In this document: positions 35,692 to 45,466 of the stretch, in pieces | How the letters are laid out: each line of letters begins with the position of its first letter | Numbering within the stretch: position 1 is the first letter of the stretch | NCBI RefSeq assembly: GCF_018780565.1 | Contig: NZ_JADMJN010000010.1 | Location: 62,001 to 126,000, forward strand | Source: Rhodoferax sp. | GTDB lineage: Bacteria; Pseudomonadota; Gammaproteobacteria; Burkholderiales; Burkholderiaceae_C | Direction: 5' to 3' | Length of the DNA: 64,000 bases | Notes under the pieces: generated by a model | The model's database searches: none | Seen by the model: only the letters and a program-made list of their open reading frames with translations | Told to the model about the DNA's origin: nothing | Position numbers and translations under genes: made by a program

Positions 35692-36354
35692 ATGATCCCT
35701 CGTGTCTTTCATCAGATTTGGATTAATCACAGCAATCCTGAGTTACCCGACAAGTTTCGTACCTACAGAGACAGTTGGTTAGCGTTGCATCCAAATTGGG
35801 AATACAAGCTGTGGAACCTCGAAAATCTCGACTTCACACCTCGTCGCATGGATCTTGTGAATTCTGCGTCGAACTATGCGCAAATGGCAGATGTTTTGCG
35901 CTACGAAATATTGCTGCGACACGGTGGCATCTATCTTGACACTGATTTTGAATGTCTCCGAAATATTGAGTCCATAGTTGATGGCGTTCGTAATTTTTCT
36001 TGCTCGGAAGATGGTCGCAGCATTTCTATTGGAATCCTTGGCGCTGAACCGAACTCGATTTATATGGAGCGCTGCTTAGACGCACTGCCCAAATGCGTAG
36101 GGCAGACCACTACTGCTGATGAAACTGGTCCCGGTTTGATGACTCGCGTTCTACTCGGTGGTGGCTTGGCAGGTGATTTCACTCTCTTTCCCCAGACGTG
36201 GTTCTACCCTTACAACTGGAACGAACTCCACCGCGCCACTGAAGACTTTCCTGAGGCCTACGCAATTCATCGCTGGGCCCACTCTTGGGGAGAGTCAGAC
36301 CGCAGTCTGCTGACGCGGGCACGCCGCAAGCTCTTGCGTATGCTGCGCGCCTGA
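35692..36354 (+). CDS. Glycosyltransferase family 32 (OCH1-like)
   Basis: This 220-residue cytoplasmic glycosyltransferase has the GT32 signature: IPRVFHQIWIN at the N-terminus, ADVLRYEILLRHGGIYLDTD with the metal-binding DxD at residues 83-85, and a C-terminal IHRWAHSW motif. It probably adds one hexose or hexosamine to the lipid-linked repeat. It follows the polymerase gene by six bases and shares its lower GC content. Confidence 0.9.
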   Translation: MIPRVFHQIWINHSNPELPDKFRTYRDSWLALHPNWEYKLWNLENLDFTPRRMDLVNSASNYAQMADVLRYEILLRHGGIYLDTDFECLRNIESIVDGVRNFSCSEDGRSISIGILGAEPNSIYMERCLDALPKCVGQTTTADETGPGLMTRVLLGGGLAGDFTLFPQTWFYPYNWNELHRATEDFPEAYAIHRWAHSWGESDRSLLTRARRKLLRMLRA

Positions 36355-36362
36355 AGACCGGT

Positions 36363-37406
36363 ATGCCCTCCACTTTTCCGAAAGTCTCGGTCGTCATGCC
36401 CGTCTACAACGGGGCGGCCTATCTTGCACAGGCCATGGACAGCATCCTGGCTCAAAGCCTGCCGGACCTGGAACTGATCGTCATCGACGACGGCTCGACT
36501 GATGACTCAGCAGCAATCGCCAATGCCTACAAGGATCCGCGTGTCCGTTTTCTGCAGAATTCATGCAACCTTGGACTACCCCTGACGCGCAATCGTGGCA
36601 TGAATGCAGCTCTTGGAGAGTACATCGCTTTTCTGGACAGCGATGACATTGCACTACCACACCGTCTGCAGCTGCAAACTGATTTTCTTGACACGCATCC
36701 GGACATCGCCGCAGTGGGTGCATCCGTCCAACCCATCGACGCCCAAGGTAAGGTCATCGGCACAGACTGGCGCTGCCCAGGCGATGCTGCATTTTGCAAG
36801 GCAATGTTGTTATTCAAGGCGTATCTCGTTACCTCGTCCTTCACTGCACGTGCTTCCGTGCTTCACGCCTACAGTTTCGATCCTGCCATTGCACTGGCAG
36901 AAGACTTCAATCTATACAACAGATTGTGCGAACAATATCGCCTGTTAAATCTGCCGCAAACCCTAATCAAGTTTCGTGTTCACCCCCACAGCACCACAGC
37001 GACCAAACGGCAGGCGCTACGCGAGTCGCTCTCTGCAATCAACCGGCGTCAACTCGCAGCCCTCGGCGTCAGAGCCAGCGACCATGAGTTGCGTTTGCAT
37101 CGCCATATTGAATGGTTGGACATGACGCCGAGTCCAGCCTTGTTGGTCGAAATGTCAACCTGGCTGCTCCGTCTAATCAATCAAAATGAGCAGCACGTGA
37201 TCTACGACCAGGCAGCATTGCGCCAGGCTGCTGCCAGCCGCTGGCATGCGGTTTGTGAAGATGCCCTGCGCAAGGGCTGCCGCTCAGGATGGTTGGCGTT
37301 CTACCGCAGCCCTCTTTGGCATGCCCAGGCCATGGCGCTGACCGATCACTTCAAACTGGCCGCTCGCCTGTTGACGCCTGGTCGCCACCGAATGCACCGG
37401 GCCTGA
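36363..37406 (+). CDS. Glycosyltransferase family 2
   Basis: This 347-residue inverting GT-A transferase starts at ATG 36363. The nucleotide-sugar binding region includes VSVVMPVYNGAAYLAQAMDS and IVIDDGSTDDS, with the DxD-like FLDSDD near residue 95. The C-terminal part is helical. There is no membrane segment, so it acts at the cytoplasmic face on undecaprenyl-linked intermediates. Donor and acceptor are unknown. Confidence 0.93.
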   Translation: MPSTFPKVSVVMPVYNGAAYLAQAMDSILAQSLPDLELIVIDDGSTDDSAAIANAYKDPRVRFLQNSCNLGLPLTRNRGMNAALGEYIAFLDSDDIALPHRLQLQTDFLDTHPDIAAVGASVQPIDAQGKVIGTDWRCPGDAAFCKAMLLFKAYLVTSSFTARASVLHAYSFDPAIALAEDFNLYNRLCEQYRLLNLPQTLIKFRVHPHSTTATKRQALRESLSAINRRQLAALGVRASDHELRLHRHIEWLDMTPSPALLVEMSTWLLRLINQNEQHVIYDQAALRQAAASRWHAVCEDALRKGCRSGWLAFYRSPLWHAQAMALTDHFKLAARLLTPGRHRMHRA

Positions 37407-37410
37407 TCAG

Positions 37411-38742
37411 ATGCCAAGCAAACCGGGTTTGATTCAAGTTCTGCGCAATATTGCGTGGCATTCCAGTGAAAAAATTTTGCGCATGATCACCGGCTTTCTG
37501 GTCGGGCTCTGGCTGGCCCGCTATCTGGGGCCCAAGCAGTATGGCAGCCTTAACTACGTCATGGCCTGGCTGGGTATGTTCAATGCGATCGCCTGGCTCG
37601 GCGTCGGGGAAACCGTCATGCGCGACATGGTGCGCGATCGTGCAGATGAGGGGCGAATTCTGGGTAGCGCTTTCCTGATTCGTTTGTGCGGTTCAGTCCT
37701 TGCGGTCAGCGCTGCCCTGATTGCGGCCCAGTGGGTCGGCAGCTTCGACTCCACCCAGATGGTGTTGCTCGCCATTCTTTGCATTGGCGTACCTTTTGCC
37801 GAAACATCGGGCGGCGTGTGGATGTGGTTTGCTTCACATACCAACATACGGCCGGTCGTCATTGGTAAAAATTTGGCCATGATTCTGGGTGCCCTTGCAA
37901 AAGTTGGCGTCATCATGCTCGGGGCCGGATTGATCGCGCTGTCCGCTGTGCTGGCCTTCGAGTCGGTGCTAATGGGCGGATTTCTTTTCGGCGCGTATTA
38001 CCTCCAAGGTCAGCGCTTTTCCCGTTGGCGCTTTGACCTTGATCACGCCTGGAAGATGCTGCGCACGGGCTTACCCATCATCCTCAGCGCCCTGGTCGTA
38101 TCCCTCAATGCTCGCGTTGATCAACTCATGCTTGGCCATCTGACCAGCATGGCCGATGTTGGCATCTATTCAGCCGCTCTGCGCTTCTCCGAAATCTGGT
38201 GGGTTGTACCGCCCATGCTCGTGCAAACCCTGGCCGCCCGCTACATCTACCCCAAAGATCTAGGCGTGCAGCTTCAGACCAACATTGCCCGCATTGTGGC
38301 TGGCATGGCCATGCTGTCCCTGCTTCCCTGCATTCTGCTTTCGGTGGTCGGAACAAACCTGATCGACCTGGTTCTCGGCCAGCAATATCAGGGCGCCTCG
38401 ACCGTGCTCATGATCCACATCTGGACTGCCGTTCTGGTGTTCATTGATGCGCCAGTGAATCAGTACCTTGTGGCGACCAACCGACAGGCCCAATTAATTG
38501 TGAAATCGGTAGTGCTCTTGCTGCTAAATTTTTCGCTGGCGCTACTTTTGGTTCCTGCCTATGGGGCGCAAGGCGCTGCCATCGGGATCCTGACAGCGCA
38601 GGCCCTGACCGTCCTCGCATTGCCCCTTCTCTATTCGCCCTTGCGTGACATTTTCCGTATCTATTTGCGGGCAGTCACCGAAGCGCCCTATTTGGCAAAA
38701 AGTCTCGCCCGTTTTCTGGCCCAGCATCTTGGCAGAAGATAG
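37411..38742 (+). CDS. Polysaccharide repeat-unit flippase (Wzx-like, MOP superfamily)
   Basis: This 443-residue membrane protein has about twelve to fourteen helices. Its start (IAWHSSEKILRMITGFLVGL, RYLGPKQYGSLNYV) is typical of O-antigen flippases. It should turn the lipid-linked repeat unit to the periplasm, where the Wzy-like polymerase acts. Together with EpsF this completes a Wzx/Wzy-dependent pathway. The stop codon directly abuts the ATG of the next glycosyltransferase. Confidence 0.92.
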   Translation: MPSKPGLIQVLRNIAWHSSEKILRMITGFLVGLWLARYLGPKQYGSLNYVMAWLGMFNAIAWLGVGETVMRDMVRDRADEGRILGSAFLIRLCGSVLAVSAALIAAQWVGSFDSTQMVLLAILCIGVPFAETSGGVWMWFASHTNIRPVVIGKNLAMILGALAKVGVIMLGAGLIALSAVLAFESVLMGGFLFGAYYLQGQRFSRWRFDLDHAWKMLRTGLPIILSALVVSLNARVDQLMLGHLTSMADVGIYSAALRFSEIWWVVPPMLVQTLAARYIYPKDLGVQLQTNIARIVAGMAMLSLLPCILLSVVGTNLIDLVLGQQYQGASTVLMIHIWTAVLVFIDAPVNQYLVATNRQAQLIVKSVVLLLLNFSLALLLVPAYGAQGAAIGILTAQALTVLALPLLYSPLRDIFRIYLRAVTEAPYLAKSLARFLAQHLGRR

Positions 38743-39963
38743 ATGAAACCGATCTCCATTCTGTATGTCATGCGCGACCCACTGCCGCCGACAAGGCCGG
38801 ACGTTCACGCATTGTTCGGGACCTACCTTCTGAGACAGGGTATTGGCTCAGACCTGGTTGGCCCGACATCTGCCCGCATTGATGCAACCAACTCCGATTG
38901 GCCAGCCGGTGCAATGGTTTCGACCGGTCAGGCTGGTGGTCTGTTTGCCACCGCAGTCATGGGATTGCGTGATTTCATCGGCGTCAAAAAGCTGGTTCCG
39001 AATCACGATATCGTGCAGGTTCGCGATCGCACATTCTCGGCGCTGGTCACCTGGCTGATCGCCAAGCTGCGCCGAAAACCTTTTGTGGTCTGGATGTCCT
39101 TCCCGATTGTTGAAGGTTATGAAATGCGGGCCAAGCAGGTCGGCCGCCACCATGGTTTGATCGTCTGGCTGGCCAACCATTTGCGTGCAAAGTTGTCGCG
39201 GATCGTCTACTACGGCTTCATTGCCAAACAGGCAGACCACTTGTTTGTGCAAAGTGACGCCATGCTGCAATGGATGCACGCCCAAGGCATTCCCCAAGAG
39301 CGAATGACGGCGGTCCCCATGGGTGTGGACACTGAAATTTTTTCCAAACACACCCTTGAGACTTCAGACGATCCACGACTGGTTGGCCGGCGTGTGGTCA
39401 TCTATCTCGGCACCCTCACCAAATCCCGGGAGCCCGGGTTCATGCTGGAAGTGGTTGCTGATCTGCGCCAACGGTTTCCCAATGTATTGTTGATACTCGC
39501 TGGCGATGGTGTTGCACCCGATGAGCAGGCATGGATACGCAAGCGCATAACGGATCTGAATTTGCAAAGCCACGTTTGGCTGACCGGCTGGTTACCCCAG
39601 GCTCAGGCCTTGCGACTGGTCAAACGGGCAGAAGTAGGACTCTCCCCCATTCCGCGTGGCACGCTGTATGACGTTTCGTCCCCAACCAAAGCCCTGGAGT
39701 ACCTTGCTCTGGGTGTACCTTGCGTGGGCAACGATATTCCAGACCAGAAATACGTGCTTGACAGTAGCGGCGCCGGATCGTGTGTGCCGATGACGGTCCC
39801 TGCTTTTTCGCAGGCTGTAGCGGAATTGCTCGCCGACCCCGAACGCGCACGAAGTCTCGGTAGACGCGGACCGGATTTCATTGCCGCTGAACGATCCTAT
39901 TCGGCCATCGCGGCCAAGGTGGCGGATGTTTATCGTCGACTGGCAAGAGCAAGCAAGTCATGA
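38743..39963 (+). CDS. Glycosyltransferase family 4 (GT-B)
   Basis: This 406-residue retaining GT-B enzyme has the C-domain nucleotide-binding pattern VVIYLGTLTKSREPGFMLEV, LLILAGDGVAP and SPTKALEYLALGVPCVGND. The second Glu of the usual E-x7-E motif lies in TKALEYLALG. The N-domain is basic and may touch the membrane (WLANHLRAKLSRIVYYGFIAK). It shares four bases with the following gene. Confidence 0.92.
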   Translation: MKPISILYVMRDPLPPTRPDVHALFGTYLLRQGIGSDLVGPTSARIDATNSDWPAGAMVSTGQAGGLFATAVMGLRDFIGVKKLVPNHDIVQVRDRTFSALVTWLIAKLRRKPFVVWMSFPIVEGYEMRAKQVGRHHGLIVWLANHLRAKLSRIVYYGFIAKQADHLFVQSDAMLQWMHAQGIPQERMTAVPMGVDTEIFSKHTLETSDDPRLVGRRVVIYLGTLTKSREPGFMLEVVADLRQRFPNVLLILAGDGVAPDEQAWIRKRITDLNLQSHVWLTGWLPQAQALRLVKRAEVGLSPIPRGTLYDVSSPTKALEYLALGVPCVGNDIPDQKYVLDSSGAGSCVPMTVPAFSQAVAELLADPERARSLGRRGPDFIAAERSYSAIAAKVADVYRRLARASKS

Positions 39964-42200
39964 CTTCTGCAGTGATTCGTTATCTGTGCGTCATCGCCTT
40001 CGGTCTGATCTCCTTCCCTTCGCTCGCAGATTGGCTGGTAGCCGCCAGCCAACGTGCAGTACGCCCTTCGCCAAACGAAGCAGAAGTCATGGCGCAAAAT
40101 CCACCCAGCTTTCGCTGGTCGCGCCATCCCAGTCTGCCCCCGCAATATGAGCTGGAGCTGATCGCACCGGACGGCCAGCGCAAGCTGGTTCAGTCAAGCA
40201 CCAACTGGTACCTGCCGGATTCTTCGCTGGCCGTGGGGCGCTGGGCCTGGCGGGTTCGCCCCAGTGCAAGCACGACCTGGTCGGACTTGCGACATTTCAC
40301 CTTGAGCACAGAGGCGAACCTCTTCCTGGTACCCGAAACACCCATTTTGAGAAAACGCGTTTTGGAACACGCACGTCCACGAAGTTTGCAGATTGTGGCC
40401 GGTGGCGCAGACGACTGGGCAGCCATGGCGACCGCCCAGCGTCCTGCTGCGCTGAAGCGGTTACAGGAACAGGTTACCAATGAGTTGCAATTGCCATCGG
40501 TTTCTGACCGCGACTTCCCTCTGGACATTTCCGGTCGGATCGATTGGACAAAACTTGTCCAGATTCGCAAGGCCTATACCCGGATCACCAGAGTCGGCCA
40601 GCAAGCCGAATCGGCTGCGCTTCTGTATCGCTTGACTCGTAATCAAGCCTACCTCACTGAGGCCACCCGTCGTGCTGCAGAACTGGCCGCGCTCGACCCG
40701 GCGGGCGTCACGGCGCACACCAAGGACGACCAGACATCGCGACGCATTGGCCTTTCACTGGCTATTGTGGCGGACCAGTTGAGCGACACCCTGAGTGCCG
40801 CCACGCGCGCGGCCTGGTGGAATGCCGTGGGCCAGCGCGCTGCCTTCATTTATGCCGATTTGGCAAAAGACGGTGGGCACCTGGCGCAGTATCCCTACCA
40901 ATCTCACGCTGGCGTCAATCTGGCCTATCTGGCCGCCATGGCAACACTGAGCCTTGGGGAGCAGACCGCAGCCAGTCAATGGTTTGATTTTTCAGTCAGG
41001 CAGCATTTTCACCATGCCTGGCCGTATTCGGGCAGCGAAGGAGGCTATGCCGACGGCACTGCCTATGCGCAATACATCATTCATGACGCCTTGCGCATTT
41101 GGCCTATTTTGCACAATGCCACTGGCGTGAATCTATTCGCCAAGCCATGGTCTGAGGGCATGGTCAATTATTTTTCCTGGTTTGTTCCACCAGGAACCCC
41201 TACGCACATGTTTGGTAGCGACGCCGAGTCCCGCCCCGTGCCGTGGCTGCTGAAAGCCTTCGCATCGCGAGTAGGAACGCCAGCAGCCAAATGGTATGTC
41301 AGGAATCTGATTGGTGAAGAAGATGCCTTGATGTATTTGCAGGCTCCGTATCCGCTGCCGGTTGACGCGATACCGCTCGCCGTGCCCCCACCCAGCGCCG
41401 CTTGGGTTCGCAGCATCGGCTGGGTAGCCATGCACAGCAGTTTGCCTGACCGGGGTCGTACCTCGGTGTATTTCAAATCCAGCCCGTTTGGCTCGTACGG
41501 ACACAGCCATGCAGACCAGAACTCATTCGTCATCCATAGCGCAGGGCGTGCTCTTTTAACTGACTCCGGGGTATATGACTGGTACGGATCAGCCCACTTT
41601 ACCGGCTGGTATCGCCGTACCGAAGCACACAACGCGGTCACCTTTGACGGTGGGCAAGGGCAATTCTCCAGAGACTCCGCAGACGGCTCTTTCGCCGCAG
41701 TGGGCAATATCCAGTCTGCCGTGCTGACCCCGCCCCTCTATCGGGTAGAGGGCGACGCAACGCAGGCCTATACCGGTGCGCTGACCAAAGCCCGACGCAC
41801 CTTGTGGTACGCACCCGCCTTGGGCTGGGTCATCATTCGCGACCAGCTTGCGGCACCGCTACCACATCGATTCGAACTCAATCTGCATGCACTCGCCCCA
41901 TTTGTCGAGAATGGTTCTGGCTATCGGGTAACCAATGACGGAGTCAGCGCATGCATTGACGTCTTGTCACCGCAGCAGCTGGCACAGGGCATCGTCTCCT
42001 CCGGCTATCCAGTTCCACCGGATGGTCTCAAACCAGCTGCAGCCCACGCGCTGCGCATGTCCACCAGGGAATCCGTCAACAGCACCGAACTATGGATGGG
42101 GATTCGCGTTGGCTGCACAGGCAGCACGCTCACACTGACTCAAATTGAAGCCGGACGAATGCACGTTGCCAACAATGAATCTGCGCTTGACCTCAAATGA
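39960..42200 (+). CDS. Exported heparinase II/III-like protein with N-terminal DUF4962-type domain
   Basis: This 746-residue protein has a signal peptide (about 1-23, ending SLAD). An Ig/Fn3-like segment lies near 30-115 (PPSFRWSRHP, YELELIAPDGQRKLVQ). A helical (alpha/alpha) toroid at about 150-450 includes HAGVNLAYLAAMATLS and GSEGGYADGTAYAQY. A C-terminal beta-sandwich of the heparinase II/III type contains SPFGSYGHSHADQNSFVIHS and RTEAHNAVTFDGGQGQF. The conserved His/Tyr residues expected for a uronate lyase are present. It probably trims or edits the exported polysaccharide. The start overlaps the GT4 stop by four bases. Confidence 0.88.
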   Translation: MTSAVIRYLCVIAFGLISFPSLADWLVAASQRAVRPSPNEAEVMAQNPPSFRWSRHPSLPPQYELELIAPDGQRKLVQSSTNWYLPDSSLAVGRWAWRVRPSASTTWSDLRHFTLSTEANLFLVPETPILRKRVLEHARPRSLQIVAGGADDWAAMATAQRPAALKRLQEQVTNELQLPSVSDRDFPLDISGRIDWTKLVQIRKAYTRITRVGQQAESAALLYRLTRNQAYLTEATRRAAELAALDPAGVTAHTKDDQTSRRIGLSLAIVADQLSDTLSAATRAAWWNAVGQRAAFIYADLAKDGGHLAQYPYQSHAGVNLAYLAAMATLSLGEQTAASQWFDFSVRQHFHHAWPYSGSEGGYADGTAYAQYIIHDALRIWPILHNATGVNLFAKPWSEGMVNYFSWFVPPGTPTHMFGSDAESRPVPWLLKAFASRVGTPAAKWYVRNLIGEEDALMYLQAPYPLPVDAIPLAVPPPSAAWVRSIGWVAMHSSLPDRGRTSVYFKSSPFGSYGHSHADQNSFVIHSAGRALLTDSGVYDWYGSAHFTGWYRRTEAHNAVTFDGGQGQFSRDSADGSFAAVGNIQSAVLTPPLYRVEGDATQAYTGALTKARRTLWYAPALGWVIIRDQLAAPLPHRFELNLHALAPFVENGSGYRVTNDGVSACIDVLSPQQLAQGIVSSGYPVPPDGLKPAAAHALRMSTRESVNSTELWMGIRVGCTGSTLTLTQIEAGRMHVANNESALDLK

Positions 42201-43129
42201 CTGCAACCCAATTTATGCGTCCCCACACACAAGCAAGCGTCTGGACATTTCTGCGTGAAGAGACCGACTCCCGCTTACTTCGGCTGGCGGCCAAGTTGTG
42301 GCGCAAGCTGCTCTGTCGAGAACAGTGGTTTCTTTGGCTGGAAATACCTGCGGCTGGCAGCATCGTGCCGGACCAACAGCGGGTCAAAGCTATCTATCCC
42401 CCGTCAGACAGGCTCTGGGCAGATCCCTTTGTCAGGTCAACGCCGGACGGCCACTACCTCTTTGTCGAGGAGCTTCCGTTTGCCACCGGCAAGGGGCACA
42501 TTGCGGTGCTGGAAGTTTCACACGACGGCAGGCTACGCAGCGCTCGCACGGTACTTGAGCGCCCCTACCATCTCTCCTACCCCTTTCTCTTCGAGTGGCA
42601 TGGCGCACTCTACATGCTCCCCGAAAGTGGTGAAAACAGAACCGTCGAGCTGTATCGTTGCACAAGTTTTCCTGACCAATGGGTACCAGACAGGGTGCTG
42701 TTGTCCGACATTCGATCGGCTGACGCCACATTGATTGAGTACGAGGGCGTCTGGTGGATGTTCATGACCCAGGCAACGCAGGGACAGGGCCTCAACGAAG
42801 ATCTCTATTTGTACCGGGCCGAAACACCTCTAGGTCCCTTCGAACCCCACGCCAACAATCCGGTGAAATCCAACGCACGCGGTACCCGACCAGCTGGGGC
42901 CATGTTTTGGCATGAAGGCTCGCTCTATCGTCCCACCCAGGATTGCTCCCGCGTATACGGAGAAGCCGTTGTACTTCAGCGCGTGGATGAACTCTCGGAA
43001 AACAGCTTCCGGGAGACTGAGGTCGCTTGCATCGCACCCGATCAGCGATCGCAAGTCCGACGCATGCACACGCTGAATTCGACAACCGGACTCCGAGTGA
43101 TGGATGTCTTGCGCTGGATCGCCAAGTAA
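42197..43129 (+). CDS. Beta-propeller protein like the N-domain of glucosamine inositolphosphorylceramide transferase
   Basis: This 310-residue cytoplasmic-looking protein has repeated blades of about 50 residues (RLWADPFVRSTPDGHYLFVE, YPFLFEWHGALYMLPES, ADATLIEYEGVWWMFMTQ, PAGAMFWHEGSLYRPTQDC). These match the five-bladed, GH43-like domain found beside formyl- and glycosyltransferases in polysaccharide loci. Acidic residues at blade starts (WADPF) resemble furanosidase-fold active sites. No transferase domain is attached. The function in EPS assembly is unknown; sugar binding is the safest inference. Confidence 0.75.
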   Translation: MTATQFMRPHTQASVWTFLREETDSRLLRLAAKLWRKLLCREQWFLWLEIPAAGSIVPDQQRVKAIYPPSDRLWADPFVRSTPDGHYLFVEELPFATGKGHIAVLEVSHDGRLRSARTVLERPYHLSYPFLFEWHGALYMLPESGENRTVELYRCTSFPDQWVPDRVLLSDIRSADATLIEYEGVWWMFMTQATQGQGLNEDLYLYRAETPLGPFEPHANNPVKSNARGTRPAGAMFWHEGSLYRPTQDCSRVYGEAVVLQRVDELSENSFRETEVACIAPDQRSQVRRMHTLNSTTGLRVMDVLRWIAK

Positions 43130-43149
43130 CCGAAGCCACTGGAAGATGA

Positions 43150-44268
43150 ATGAGTCAGCCTGAGCAGAAACAACTTGCCGTTTTAATGACCGGGCCCCTC
43201 CTGACGGAGCAGCCCGGGGGGATTCAGACCCATGTGCAAAACTTTATTGGTGCCTTTTCGAACAGCACCACCATCGAACTTCGCTTCTTCCCGGTCACGC
43301 CAGGGCTCTACGACAGAGAGAGCTGGGCCACGAAAGCTGGCCGCTTCGTGGGTTCCTTGTGGCCATTTTTTCAGGCTGCGCGCACTGTCGACGTCGTTCA
43401 TATCAACTCGACCTTCGACAATCGCTCGTTGATCCGCGACAGCGTCTATCTCCTGCTTGCCCGCTGGGTGGCAAGAACACCCGTCGTACTGCAATTCCAC
43501 GGCGGTCTGCCGAAACATGTTCGCCTGACACAGACCACAATTGTTGCAAAGCTCTTTGGCGTCTTTCTGGGCTGGGCCGCCCAAGTACTTATTCTGTCCA
43601 AAGTCCAAAGTGACCAATTCGCGGAACTGTATCCCCGAGTCCGCTATGCCGTGGTGCCCAATTACATCGACTGCATCCAAAGAGCGCCTCGCGCGACGAC
43701 TGAATTGTCCACACCCATGCGCTTTATGTTCATGGGCCGATTACACGAACACAAAGGTATTAAGGAAATTGTCGCCGCATCCCGCATGCTTGCGGACAAG
43801 GGCTTCAAATTCGAAGTCAATTTTTACGGCGACGGACCGCTCAAGAGCTGGCTGCAAAATGAAATCGCTGAACTCTCAAGAACAAACCTGTACCTGACCT
43901 ATGCGGGAGTTGCCTACGGCGAGAAAAAGCAAGTGGCGTTGGAAAATGCCGACATCATGCTGCTACCCTCCACACACTCGGAGGGCTTTCCCTATGCGTT
44001 GCTTGAAGCTGCCACATTTGGCATGCCGATCATCGCAACACCAGTGGGAGCCATACCCGATGTGATCGTTAACGGCCGGAACGGGCTCATGGTGCCAATC
44101 CGGGATGTCGAGGCTTTGGCCGCGCATATGAAGTTCGCCATCCAGAACCCAGCGGCAATTCACGAAATGGGTATCTGCGCCCAACAGCAGGTCGCTGCAA
44201 ACTTCTCCATTGAAAAGCTGAGGCTTACGTTTGAAGCCATCTACCAAAAAACAGCAGGTATCCCATGA
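43150..44268 (+). CDS. Glycosyltransferase family 4
   Basis: This 372-residue GT-B transferase has a Gly-rich N-domain loop (PGGIQTHVQNFIGAF) and a C-domain with MRFMFMGRLHEHKGIKEIV and NFYGDGPLKSWLQ. The E-x7-E region is HSEGFPYALLEAATFGMPIIAT. Typical fold and length, no membrane spans. Its donor cannot be deduced. It overlaps the next glycosyltransferase by four bases. Confidence 0.94.
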   Translation: MSQPEQKQLAVLMTGPLLTEQPGGIQTHVQNFIGAFSNSTTIELRFFPVTPGLYDRESWATKAGRFVGSLWPFFQAARTVDVVHINSTFDNRSLIRDSVYLLLARWVARTPVVLQFHGGLPKHVRLTQTTIVAKLFGVFLGWAAQVLILSKVQSDQFAELYPRVRYAVVPNYIDCIQRAPRATTELSTPMRFMFMGRLHEHKGIKEIVAASRMLADKGFKFEVNFYGDGPLKSWLQNEIAELSRTNLYLTYAGVAYGEKKQVALENADIMLLPSTHSEGFPYALLEAATFGMPIIATPVGAIPDVIVNGRNGLMVPIRDVEALAAHMKFAIQNPAAIHEMGICAQQQVAANFSIEKLRLTFEAIYQKTAGIP

Positions 44269-45431
44269 AAATTCTCGTCATCGCCTATGGCTATTCCGGG
44301 AGCGACGTATCGGAATCTTATTCCTCCTTTCAGCTGGTTCGCGCCTTGCGGCAAAATCATCAGGTCACGGTAATGACCAAAGACGCAGTGGACGACCCGG
44401 ATGCCATCTGCATTCCAGTCGCACCCACCCTGGCTGGCACCCAGTACTACCGCGCCCTGAAATTGGACTATTTCGTATTCATGTGGAAGGCCTACCGCCT
44501 GGCTCGCAAGATCGTCGGTGACTTCGATATCGTGCATCACATATCGCCTATCAGTCTGCGCTATCCGAACATCCTGTGCAATCTACCCAAACCCTTCATT
44601 TGGGGACCGGTTGGAGGAGGCGTGCCGTATCCGACCGCGTTCCGGGATGTGGAGAAAAGGGAGCCCTGGATATACCAACTGAGAGCGCTTGACCGCCTAC
44701 GCTTGTTCCTGGATCCGTTGTTGGTCAATACCCTGAAGCGGGCCAGCGCAATTGTGCTCACCAGCAGCGCAACAGCAGCTATGTTGCCCAAGCGATATCG
44801 CGAAAAATCCTCGGTGATCCCCGAAGCATTTGAAGCAGCCAGCGTACCGCCAGCGTCGCCTTCCGATGACATCGAGTATGTATTCTCGAGTGGCCGGCTT
44901 GTGCCCTACAAAGGTATGGAGTTTCTCGTGAAGGCCTTCGCCCAACAATGTCGGTCCGGCAATGTGGAATTGCGGATATCTGGCGACGGGCCAGAGACCG
45001 GTCGACTCATGCAGTTGGTCAAAGAACTCCAGATGGAGGGGCGCATCAAGTTACTTGGACGCGTTTCCAGAGAGCGGAATTATGAATTGATGGCGGGGTC
45101 CTTGTTTTGTGTATTCCCGGCCTTGAACGAAGCATTCGGTCATGTCAATCTGGAAGCCATGGCTGCTGGCAAGCCTGTCATCGTGACGGATTGGGGCGGT
45201 CCATCCGACATCGTGGAAAACGGAATCTCCGGCTTCAAGGTAATACCGACCGACCCTGAGCAGTTCGTTAACGACATGGGCGCCAGAATTCAGCAACTCA
45301 TTGATGACAAGGCGCTCCGGGAGCAGATGGCGATCAATGCCATGGCACGGGTTCGCACCCATTTCTCGTGGGAGTTTGTCGCCAGGAAATACGACCTGCT
45401 TTACAAAAGTTTGACGCATTTTGATACGTGA
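44265..45431 (+). CDS. Glycosyltransferase family 4
   Basis: This 388-residue GT-B transferase has MKILVIAYGYSGSDVSES at the N-terminus, KPFIWGPVGGGVPYP in the N-domain, and a C-domain with YVFSSGRLVPYKGMEFLVKA, LRISGDGPETGRL and ALNEAFGHVNLEAMAAGKPV. It is the third GT4 enzyme of the locus, which suggests a repeat unit of at least five sugars if every transferase adds one. Confidence 0.94.
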   Translation: MKILVIAYGYSGSDVSESYSSFQLVRALRQNHQVTVMTKDAVDDPDAICIPVAPTLAGTQYYRALKLDYFVFMWKAYRLARKIVGDFDIVHHISPISLRYPNILCNLPKPFIWGPVGGGVPYPTAFRDVEKREPWIYQLRALDRLRLFLDPLLVNTLKRASAIVLTSSATAAMLPKRYREKSSVIPEAFEAASVPPASPSDDIEYVFSSGRLVPYKGMEFLVKAFAQQCRSGNVELRISGDGPETGRLMQLVKELQMEGRIKLLGRVSRERNYELMAGSLFCVFPALNEAFGHVNLEAMAAGKPVIVTDWGGPSDIVENGISGFKVIPTDPEQFVNDMGARIQQLIDDKALREQMAINAMARVRTHFSWEFVARKYDLLYKSLTHFDT

Positions 45432-45466
45432 ATTTTGAAATCTACAGACAACGCTAGGAGAAAATA

